Below, piece after piece: positions 1 through 5,187 of a stretch of 6,651 nt of DNA (its first letter is position 1; each line of letters starts with the position of its first letter). A model generated the notes under the pieces. The model searched no databases. It saw only the letters and a list, made by a program, of their open reading frames with translations, and was not told the origin of the DNA. A program made the translations under genes and the position numbers. This stretch comes from Solobacterium sp. (GTDB lineage: Bacteria > Bacillota_I > Bacilli_A > Erysipelotrichales > Erysipelotrichaceae): NCBI GenBank assembly GCA_017543005.1, contig JAFWEA010000124.1:1-6651 (forward strand). Reading direction: 5' to 3'.

Positions 1-72
1 AACTGGATCTTCTGGGATGCTTATATCCAGCGGGCCCTGAACTGGCTGCCGCTGAAGAATGCACCGCTTTGA
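1..72 (+). CDS. C-terminal end of an esterase, paralogue of the next gene (5' truncated by window)
   Basis: Only the last 23 codons and the TGA stop are present. They read NWIFWDAYIQRALNWLPLKN then APL. The complete esterase that follows ends NWIFWDRYIQDVLAWLPLKK, so about 15 of the first 20 residues are identical. The two genes are therefore tandem paralogues of the same alpha/beta-hydrolase family (tributyrin esterase EstA / esterase D group). The catalytic histidine would sit just before the first residue seen, outside the window. The stop lies 12 bases before the next start, and the downstream ribosome binding site begins in the stop codon, so the genes are almost certainly cotranscribed. 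Synonymous sites and several residues differ, so this is a diverged duplicate rather than a recent copy. Function of the full protein cannot be judged from the piece. Confidence 0.85.
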   Translation, partial: NWIFWDAYIQRALNWLPLKNAPL

Positions 73-77
73 GGAGG
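72..77 (+). promoter_or_regulatory. Strong ribosome binding site of the esterase gene
   Basis: AGGAGG sits 7 bases before the ATG at 85 and overlaps the last base of the upstream TGA stop. It fixes the start of the esterase and suggests translation coupled to the preceding paralogue. Confidence 0.85.
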
Positions 78-84
78 ATGAATC

Positions 85-903
85 ATGGCACATTTAGATG
101 TTAGCTTTTTCTCTTCCGCACTGAAGAAGAATGCGGAAATCACGGTCATCCTGCCGAGCGTCAGCGCTGATGACTATCTGTTCATTGATGATCATCCGGA
201 CTACTACAATCCGGAAACCAAGTTCCAGACACTGTACCTGCTGCACGGTTCCTACGGCGATTTCATGGACTGGGGCCTTTTGACCAGCATCTATCGCTAT
301 GCGCAGGAAAACTGCGTGGCTGTGGTCATGCCGAGCGGCGAAAACAGCAGCTACCTGACCATGCGGCATGGCGAGGATTACCTGCGGTTTATCTCGGAAG
401 AACTGCCGGCTTACTGCACAACCCTGTTCCCGCTTTCGACCAAGCGTGAGGATACGTTCATTGCCGGGCTGTCCATGGGCGGCTACGGGGCCTTCCGGGC
501 GGCGCTGGAACATCCGGAAAAGTATGCGGCTGTGGCCAGCCTGAGCGGCAACCTCGACAAGGCCGAGCAGAAGAGCATCGGCAATCATGTCAACAAGATG
601 CCGCTGAACTACCGCCGGGCCACGATGGGCGATGACCTGAGCATCAAGGGCACAGACGATGACCTGCGGGTGCTGCTGAAGAAGCGGATCGACGCCGGCT
701 GTGAACTGCCGAAGATGTACCATACCATCGGCGACGAGGATTTCCTGCGGGCTGATGGGGAAAACTTCCTGGCCTATGCGAAGGAACTTGGTGTTGATAT
801 CGAATATCATGTTCACCCGGGCGTTCATAACTGGATTTTCTGGGACAGATACATTCAGGATGTTCTGGCCTGGCTGCCGCTGAAGAAGGACATGGTCAAG
901 TAA
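85..903 (+). CDS. Intracellular alpha/beta-hydrolase esterase (EstA / esterase D family)
   Basis: A 272-residue serine esterase predicted to cleave short-chain acyl or acetyl esters. The nucleophile elbow is GLSMGG at residues 128-133 with Ser130. The oxyanion-side motif LLHG is at 52-55. The likely acid is Asp219 in GDEDFL (Asp217 is possible), and the base is His248 in GVHNW. This order and spacing match the family that includes lactococcal tributyrin esterase, S-formylglutathione hydrolase and CE1-type acetyl or feruloyl esterases. Length is close to the usual 250-280. No signal peptide or membrane segment is seen, so it should act in the cytoplasm on imported or internal substrates. It is followed three bases later by the VOC gene in the same operon. 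Inference: it deacylates an imported sugar. A role in aldehyde detoxification, as in esterase D, is an alternative. The family is secure; the substrate is not known. Confidence 0.9.
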   Translation: MAHLDVSFFSSALKKNAEITVILPSVSADDYLFIDDHPDYYNPETKFQTLYLLHGSYGDFMDWGLLTSIYRYAQENCVAVVMPSGENSSYLTMRHGEDYLRFISEELPAYCTTLFPLSTKREDTFIAGLSMGGYGAFRAALEHPEKYAAVASLSGNLDKAEQKSIGNHVNKMPLNYRRATMGDDLSIKGTDDDLRVLLKKRIDAGCELPKMYHTIGDEDFLRADGENFLAYAKELGVDIEYHVHPGVHNWIFWDRYIQDVLAWLPLKKDMVK

Positions 904-906
904 ATC

Positions 907-1611
907 ATGAAATTCATTGGCGTAAGAATCATACAGAATGATCCGGCAAAGGCTGCGGCCCGGCTGAGTCAGAAACTGAATCTGGCCTGCAGGCAGGATG
1001 GCGCGGACTATGTTGTCGATGTACCGGGCTGCGAGATCCGCTTTACAAAGGGTGGAATCGGTCCGGCCCAGGAAGCGCAGGAAGGCTATTATGTCGGCCT
1101 GCAGCATCTGGCTTTCAACAGCACGGACCTGGCCGCCAGTGTCAGAAAATGCCTGGAACACGGCACGGAACTGACCAACGGCGAAGCCATCAGCTACAAC
1201 CCGAAGATCTGGGGAACCGGCATGAATTATGTCAATCCGGTCTGCCCGGACGGCTATGGCCTGGAAATCTGCCAGCGGCTGGACCTGCCGGCAGCTGAGA
1301 TGAGCGGGATGACAGCCGGCATGGAACATATCGGCATTCCGGTCAGAAACCTGGAAGAAAGCATTGCCTGGTATGAACAGCTGGGCTTCAAGGCCGGCAC
1401 AATCGTGCTGAATCACCGCGACAGCGACAACGCCGACATTCACTGTGCAATGCTGGAAGGTGACGGAGTGATCCTGGAAACATATGAATTTGAGCATATG
1501 GACCATGAACCGTTCGTCAATCAGCCGTTCCATGCCCTGCGGTTTGCCGGGGAGAAGAATGCGGTCCTGACCGGGCCGAACGGCGAAACGGTTGAAGTGA
1601 TTGCGGCATAA
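907..1611 (+). CDS. VOC (glyoxalase/dioxygenase-fold) protein with two domains, the second compact
   Basis: A 234-residue soluble protein built of repeated beta-alpha-beta-beta-beta units. Unit 1 spans about 1-50 (ends GCEIRF, Glu43) and has no histidine at the usual first-strand position. Unit 2 spans about 61-123 (LQHLAF with His67; GYGLEI with Glu120). Unit 3 spans about 138-195 (MEHIGIP with His141, a helix with EESIAWYEQLGF, then VILETYEF with Glu191). The last unit, about 207-234, is very short: FHALRF with His209, then GPNGETVEVI with Glu230. The second domain thus keeps the two-His, two-Glu set that binds metal in glyoxalase I. The start at 907 follows the esterase stop by 3 bases; the only Shine-Dalgarno-like stretch is AAGGA at 886-890, 16 bases away, so translation probably depends on coupling. 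The reaction is unknown: isomerase, lyase, epimerase and binding roles all occur in this fold. The context suggests a metal-dependent step in sugar or aldehyde metabolism. Confidence 0.8.
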   Translation: MKFIGVRIIQNDPAKAAARLSQKLNLACRQDGADYVVDVPGCEIRFTKGGIGPAQEAQEGYYVGLQHLAFNSTDLAASVRKCLEHGTELTNGEAISYNPKIWGTGMNYVNPVCPDGYGLEICQRLDLPAAEMSGMTAGMEHIGIPVRNLEESIAWYEQLGFKAGTIVLNHRDSDNADIHCAMLEGDGVILETYEFEHMDHEPFVNQPFHALRFAGEKNAVLTGPNGETVEVIAA

Positions 1612-1633
1612 ATAACGAAAGAAGGAACAGCAT

Positions 1634-2881
1634 ATGGAAAAGTATCAGCTGGGAACAAACGAAAACACAGCGTTTCTGAAAGCACTGCAGGATGAACTGC
1701 TGGCTTTCGGTACGGGCTTTGCGTCACCGTCGGGGGCTTCCTATTACCTGGGCGATGACGGCAGGCCGATGCCGGGACACAATCTTGAAACGTGGATTAC
1801 CTGCCGCATGGCGCATGTCTATGCGATCGGGGAAGCACTCGGTTTTGCCGGCAGTGAAGCCCTGATTGATGCGGCTCTGAAGGGTCTGAACGGGGTGCTG
1901 AAGGATACGGCCAACGGCGGCTGGTATCCGGGGGTGACCGAAGATCTCAGACCGCTGCCGGAGAAGCAGTGCTATGGCCATGCCTTTGTCATTCTGGCAG
2001 CCAGCAGCGCGGTTCTGGCCGGCCGGCCGGGCGCTAAGGAACTGCTTGACGCCGCGACAAAAGTCTTCCTGGACAAGTTCTGGGATGATGAGATCGGGCT
2101 GTCCCGTGACACCTGGAATACGGAGTTTACCGAACTGTCGACCTACCGCGGCCTGAATGCGAACATGCATTCGGTCGAAGCGTTCCTGTCGGTGGCGGAT
2201 GTGACCGGTGAGGAAATCTGGCGGCAGCGCGCCGGCAGAATCATTGACCATGTGCTGGCCTGGGCCGAAAACAACGAATGGCGGATTCCCGAGCACTTCA
2301 CGGAAAACTGGGAAGCAGCCCTGGAATACAATGCCGACAAGCCGGATGATCCGTTCAAGCCATACGGCGCAACGCCGGGACATGGCATTGAGTGGGGCCG
2401 GCTGGTCACCCAGTGGGCGCTGTCCACGTTCAAGGCTGAGCCGGAAAAGGCAAAGCCGTATATCGAAAAGGCCTGCAGGCTGTATGAGCGGGCCGTGGCA
2501 GACGGCTGGTGCGCGGATGGCGAACCGGGCATTGTCTATACCACCGGCTGGGACGGGAAACCGGTCGTGCATGACCGCATGCACTGGACCCTGGCCGAAG
2601 CCATCAATACTTCTTCAGTCCTGTATCATGTGACCGGCAAAGAACTGTATGCGAAACAGTATGCCGAATTCATGCAGTATCTGGATGAAACCGTCCATGA
2701 TCCGGTGAACGGCTCCTGGTTCCATCAGCTGGATGAGCACAATCAGCTGAAGGAAACCGTCTGGCCGGGCAAGAGTGATATCTATCATGCCCTGCAGAGC
2801 ATGATCATCCCGCGGCTGGATCCGTCTGTATCGGTTGCTGTCGCCACCAAGAAGGGACTGTTTCTGGAGGGAGCGAAATGA
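1634..2881 (+). CDS. AGE-superfamily aldose-ketose isomerase (D-mannose isomerase / YihS-like)
   Basis: A 415-residue (alpha/alpha)6-barrel sugar isomerase, about the length of E. coli YihS (413). It matches YihS and mannose isomerases along its whole length: TWITCRM (Arg58), NANMHSVEAF (Asn177, His179), PEHF (His221), GATPGHGIEWGRL (His250, Glu253), DGKPVVHDRMHW and GKSDIYHALQ (His385). His250 and His385 align with the acid/base pair His248 and His383 described for YihS. The predicted reaction is mannose to fructose. YihS itself also converts sulfoquinovose to sulfofructose, so that is an alternative. Residue 381 is Ser where YihS has Gln (GKQDIYH) and, as I recall, mannose isomerases have Pro. 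The ribosome binding site AAGGA (1622-1626) is 7 bases before ATG. The stop overlaps the start of the fructokinase by ATGA, which couples isomerase to kinase. No signal peptide; cytoplasmic. The N-acylglucosamine 2-epimerase label commonly given to this superfamily is probably wrong here. The family is firm; the substrate is inferred. Confidence 0.88.
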   Translation: MEKYQLGTNENTAFLKALQDELLAFGTGFASPSGASYYLGDDGRPMPGHNLETWITCRMAHVYAIGEALGFAGSEALIDAALKGLNGVLKDTANGGWYPGVTEDLRPLPEKQCYGHAFVILAASSAVLAGRPGAKELLDAATKVFLDKFWDDEIGLSRDTWNTEFTELSTYRGLNANMHSVEAFLSVADVTGEEIWRQRAGRIIDHVLAWAENNEWRIPEHFTENWEAALEYNADKPDDPFKPYGATPGHGIEWGRLVTQWALSTFKAEPEKAKPYIEKACRLYERAVADGWCADGEPGIVYTTGWDGKPVVHDRMHWTLAEAINTSSVLYHVTGKELYAKQYAEFMQYLDETVHDPVNGSWFHQLDEHNQLKETVWPGKSDIYHALQSMIIPRLDPSVSVAVATKKGLFLEGAK

Positions 2882-3852
2882 CAGAAAAGAAATATGATGT
2901 AACGGCGCTGGGTGAACTGCTGATCGACTTCATCGGGGCCGGCGACAGCGAATTCGGCAACCCGCTCTACGAGGCCAATCCGGGCGGGGCGCCATGCAAC
3001 GTGCTGGCCATGCTGCAGAAGCTGGGCAAAAAGACAGCCTTTATCGGCAAGGTGGGCAATGACGGCTTCGGCCGGCAGCTCAAGGATGCCGTGGCTTCCT
3101 GCGGCGTGGAACTGAGCGGACTGCTGATGGATGATGAAGTGCATACAACATTGGCCTTTGTGCATAAACTGCCCAATGGCGACCGGGACTTCTCATTCTA
3201 CCGTTCCCCGGGTGCGGACATGATGCTTACCGCCGATGAAGTCAACGAAGACCTGATTAAGGAATCCAGAGTCTTCCACTTCGGTTCCCTGGGTTTGACG
3301 GATGAACCGGTGCGCAGTGCTACCCATAAGGCCCTGCAGATTGCCGAGGAGAACGGTGTGCTGCGCTCCTATGACCCGAACCTGAGACCGCCGCTGTGGG
3401 CAAGTGATGAACTGGCTCGGGAACAGATCCTCTGGGGAATGGCGCACTGCGATATCCTGAAGATCGCGGACAACGAGATCCAGTGGCTGAGCGGGAAGGA
3501 AGACTTCGATGAAGGCATTGCCTGGCTGAGGGATCAGTTCGATATTAAGCTGATCTGCCTGACCCTGGGGCCTGAGGGCAGCCGGGTGTACTACGGAAAA
3601 GAGAAGTTCGATTTGGCCCCGTTCCTGCAGGAAAACACGATTGAGACAACCGGGGCAGGGGATACATTCTGCGCCTGCATGATCAACGCGGTGCTGGAAA
3701 CCGGCATTGACAACTTCACGGCAGAGAGCCTGAAGGGAGCTGTGACATTTGCGAATGCGGCAGCTTCGATCATCACGACCCGCAAGGGGGCGCTGAAGTC
3801 AGTGCCGGAAAAGCAGGAAGTCATCGATTTCCTGCAGAAAATCGGAAAATAA
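2878..3852 (+). CDS. PfkB/ribokinase-family sugar kinase, probably fructokinase
   Basis: A 324-residue ATP-dependent sugar kinase expected to phosphorylate fructose (or another ketose) at O6. Family marks are the N-terminal GELLIDF, the sugar-side glycine motif GGAPCNV (36-42), GKVGNDGFG (58-66), FYRSPGADMML (107-117), DPNLRPPLW (166-174) and the ATP-site signature TTGAGDTFCACM (257-268), where Asp262 is the catalytic base. The overall pattern fits ScrK-type fructokinases better than the sulfofructose kinase YihV, which carries a different glycine-rich N-terminal motif. The ribosome binding site GGAGG (2866-2870) lies 7 bases before ATG, and the start overlaps the isomerase stop by ATGA. Together with the isomerase it would make fructose 6-phosphate from mannose. 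It is the last gene before a clear terminator. Other PfkB substrates such as tagatose or a deoxyketose cannot be excluded. Confidence 0.9.
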   Translation: MTEKKYDVTALGELLIDFIGAGDSEFGNPLYEANPGGAPCNVLAMLQKLGKKTAFIGKVGNDGFGRQLKDAVASCGVELSGLLMDDEVHTTLAFVHKLPNGDRDFSFYRSPGADMMLTADEVNEDLIKESRVFHFGSLGLTDEPVRSATHKALQIAEENGVLRSYDPNLRPPLWASDELAREQILWGMAHCDILKIADNEIQWLSGKEDFDEGIAWLRDQFDIKLICLTLGPEGSRVYYGKEKFDLAPFLQENTIETTGAGDTFCACMINAVLETGIDNFTAESLKGAVTFANAAASIITTRKGALKSVPEKQEVIDFLQKIGK

Positions 3853-3860
3853 TTAAGAAC

Positions 3861-3897
3861 AGAGCAGACAAGCGAAGATACTTGTCTGCTCTATTTT
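3861..3897 (+). terminator. Intrinsic terminator closing the catabolic operon
   Basis: A perfect 12-bp stem pairs AGAGCAGACAAG (3861-3872) with CTTGTCTGCTCT (3881-3892) around an 8-base loop, followed by ATTTT. It starts 8 bases after the kinase stop. The T run is short, so termination may be incomplete, but the stem is long. It separates the enzyme genes from the transporter genes. Confidence 0.85.
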
Positions 3898-3906
3898 ACA
3901 TTCGAT

Positions 3907-3940
3907 TAACGCAGTAAATATATAGGGTACTTCAGCGTTA
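3907..3940 (+). repeat. Inverted repeat TAACGC...GCGTTA upstream of the mglB promoter
   Basis: TAACGC (3907-3912) and its exact complement GCGTTA (3935-3940) are 22 bases apart, about 30 bases upstream of the -35 box. The arms extend imperfectly to TAACGCAG and CAGCGTTA. It may be a regulator site, but six-base arms can occur by chance. Confidence 0.3.
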
Positions 3941-3942
3941 CA

Positions 3943-3959
3943 ATTGTGTTAAGATTGTG
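3943..3959 (+). repeat. Direct repeat ATTGTG at 11-base spacing upstream of the -35 box
   Basis: ATTGTG occurs at 3943-3948 and 3954-3959, one helical turn apart, ending 9 bases before the -35 hexamer. The position would suit an activator that touches RNA polymerase. No regulator gene is in the window, so this is only suggestive. Confidence 0.3.
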
Positions 3960-3968
3960 AAATTCTAA

Positions 3969-3997
3969 TTGAAAGCGCTCACAGTGGAGAGTATAAT
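3969..3997 (+). promoter_or_regulatory. Sigma-A-type promoter of mglB
   Basis: The -35 box TTGAAA (3969-3974) and a consensus -10 box TATAAT (3992-3997) are separated by the ideal 17 bases. The transcript should begin near 4003-4005, giving a leader of about 42 bases before the mglB start. It is the only convincing promoter in the window and lies just after the terminator of the preceding operon. Confidence 0.85.
3970..3983 (+). promoter_or_regulatory. cre-like operator (CcpA or another LacI-family regulator) over the -35 box
   Basis: TGAAAGCGCTCACA matches the catabolite-responsive element consensus TGWAANCGNTNWCA at every defined position. It covers five of the six bases of the -35 box and runs into the spacer, so bound protein would block RNA polymerase. 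The known meaning is repression of the transporter by CcpA with HPr-Ser-P when a preferred sugar is present. A local GalR/LacI-family repressor recognising the same half-sites is the alternative. Confidence 0.8.
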
Positions 3998-4002
3998 GGC
4001 CT

Positions 4003-4026
4003 TGCGTGAAAAACTATTGTCACGCA
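4003..4026 (+). promoter_or_regulatory. Inverted repeat at the transcript start (second operator or 5' stem-loop)
   Basis: TGCGTGA (4003-4009) and TCACGCA (4020-4026) are perfect 7-base arms around a 10-base spacer. The repeat begins about 6 bases after the -10 box, almost exactly at the predicted first base of the mRNA. As DNA it could bind a dimeric repressor; as RNA it would form a hairpin at the extreme 5' end, a position known to slow mRNA decay. The ribosome binding site at 4034 is not inside it. Confidence 0.55.
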
Positions 4027-4045
4027 TATATTCAGGAGGAAAGAA

Positions 4046-5068
4046 ATGAAAAAGAAAGTATTTTCCGTTCTGCTGGCAGCAGCAATGCTCGCCGGCTGCT
4101 CCAATGGCGGTGCTTCCACACCGTCCGCTGCTCCGGCTGATGAAGTAAAGACCTACAAGGTCGGTGTCTCTATCTACGACTTCAACGACAACTTCATGAC
4201 TCTGTACCGGAACGAGATCGAAGCATACTTCAAGACACTCGAAACAGACGATGTCAAGTATGAAATCACGATGTCCGATGGTAAGAACGACATGGGCGAA
4301 CAGTCCAACCAGGTCGACAACTTCATCACACAGGGTATGGATGTCATCATCCTGAACCTGGTTCAGACATCTTCTGCTGATGCTCTGATCGACAAGATTG
4401 TTGCTGCTGATATTCCGCTGGTTCTGATCAACCGCGAGCCGCTGGCTTATGATGAAAACAACAACACAATCGATGAAGCTTACGAAGGCATCATCAACAA
4501 CCCGACAGTCTGCTATGTCGGTGCTGATGCTCGTCAGTCCGGTACATTCCAGGGTGAAATCGTTGCTGAACTGCCGGATCACGGCGACATCAACGGTGAT
4601 GGCAAGGTTTCCTACATCATGATCGAAGGCGACCCGGAAAACATCGATGCTCAGTATCGTACAGAATTCTCCATTAAAGCTCTAACAGACGCCGGTATCG
4701 AAGTTGAATGCCTCGATGATCAGATCGGTAACTGGAAGCAGGAGAATGGCCAGACAATCACTGCCAACGCTCTGTCTCAGTTCGGTGACAAGGTTGAAGT
4801 CGTATTCTGCAACAACGATGCTATGGCTCTGGGTGCTTATGCTGCTATCGAAGCTGCCGGCCGTAAAGTCGGTGAAGACATCTACCTGCTCGGTGTTGAT
4901 GCTCTTGAAGAATGTGTTCAGAAGGTCAATGAAGGCACAATGACTGGTACAGTTCTGAATGACCACATCGGTCAGTCCCACACTGCAGTTGATGTTGCCA
5001 TCAAGGCTCTGAACGGCGAACCACTGGACAACTACTACTGGGTTGACTACGTAAAGGTTACAAAGTAA
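4046..5068 (+). CDS. mglB: MglB-like galactose/glucose-binding lipoprotein of a sugar ABC transporter
   Basis: A 340-residue periplasmic-binding-protein type I sugar receptor. A lipoprotein signal peptide has a KKK start, a hydrophobic core and the lipobox LAGC (Cys18), so the mature protein is tethered to the outer face of the membrane; a Ser/Ala/Pro-rich linker follows to about 33. Aligned by eye with E. coli MglB, most ligand residues are kept: Asp48, Phe50 (NDNF), Asn104, Asp201, Arg205, Trp230, Asn257, Asp285 and Asn305. The position of E. coli His152 is Asn199. A calcium-loop-like DINGDGKVS lies at 181-189, with Glu251 as the distant ligand. AGGAGG (4034-4039) lies 6 bases before ATG. 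Codons favour GCT, GGT and ACA, unlike the adjacent genes, in keeping with high expression. It sits first in its operon behind a cre-controlled promoter, with the matching ATPase downstream. The family is certain; the exact hexose is not. Confidence 0.93.
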   Translation: MKKKVFSVLLAAAMLAGCSNGGASTPSAAPADEVKTYKVGVSIYDFNDNFMTLYRNEIEAYFKTLETDDVKYEITMSDGKNDMGEQSNQVDNFITQGMDVIILNLVQTSSADALIDKIVAADIPLVLINREPLAYDENNNTIDEAYEGIINNPTVCYVGADARQSGTFQGEIVAELPDHGDINGDGKVSYIMIEGDPENIDAQYRTEFSIKALTDAGIEVECLDDQIGNWKQENGQTITANALSQFGDKVEVVFCNNDAMALGAYAAIEAAGRKVGEDIYLLGVDALEECVQKVNEGTMTGTVLNDHIGQSHTAVDVAIKALNGEPLDNYYWVDYVKVTK

Positions 5069-5088
5069 TCTGATCCGGTAAAACGATT

Positions 5089-5124
5089 CAGGGAAAGTCC
5101 GGTCACGGGCTTTCCCTGTTTTTT
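5089..5124 (+). terminator. Intrinsic terminator between mglB and mglA
   Basis: CAGGGAAAGTCC (5089-5100) pairs with GGGCTTTCCCTG (5107-5118), 12 pairs with one T-G wobble, around loop GGTCAC, followed directly by six T. It lies 20 bases after the mglB stop and 63 bases before mglA. No convincing promoter follows, so mglA probably depends on readthrough, which would give much more binding protein than ATPase and permease. Confidence 0.88.
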
Positions 5125-5139
5125 CAGATAATGGGTGAT

Positions 5140-5177
5140 TTACGGAGATTCAAGCGATCACATCATATATTACGGAG
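5140..5177 (+). repeat. Direct repeat TTACGGAG at 30-base spacing; second copy is the mglA ribosome binding site
   Basis: TTACGGAG occurs at 5140-5147 and 5170-5177. The second copy, extended to CGGAGG (5173-5178), lies 9 bases before the mglA ATG at 5188 and decides the start. An ATG at 5181 is too close to it and runs into a TGA after four codons. No suitable start codon follows the first copy, so it looks like a non-productive ribosome binding site or chance. Confidence 0.5.
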
Positions 5178-5187
5178 GCAATGAATT

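Noticed and set aside
1..72. The 5' fragment as an assembly duplicate of the esterase end
   Set aside because: It differs from the second copy at many synonymous and several non-synonymous sites, so it is a real diverged paralogue.
94..1533. A 479-codon open frame on the minus strand across the esterase and VOC genes
   Set aside because: It lies opposite two well-supported genes, shows no recognisable domain, and runs through the intergenic junction. Its length follows from the strong codon bias of the plus-strand genes.
1724..2584. Minus-strand open frames opposite the isomerase (also 2143-2532)
   Set aside because: They have no motif or plausible family and mirror the codon pattern of the isomerase gene.
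2208..2633. Plus-strand shifted frames inside the isomerase (also 1974-2156) and inside the esterase (701-883)
   Set aside because: They are low-complexity Arg/Ser/Pro-rich translations of out-of-frame codons with no ribosome binding site.
1634..3852. A definite sulfoquinovose (sulfoglycolysis) operon
   Set aside because: The isomerase is YihS-like, but the kinase has fructokinase motifs rather than YihV ones, no sulfo-aldolase, transaldolase, sulfoquinovosidase or sulfonate exporter is present, and the importer is Mgl-type. It is kept only as an alternative.
3965..4582. A 205-codon minus-strand open frame over the mglB promoter and 5' half
   Set aside because: It ends in the promoter region, has no supported start signal, and lies opposite a clear lipoprotein gene.
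5143..5171. A possible mglA promoter using TATATT at 5166-5171
   Set aside because: No acceptable -35 hexamer is found 16-18 bases upstream, and the stretch overlaps the ribosome binding site region.
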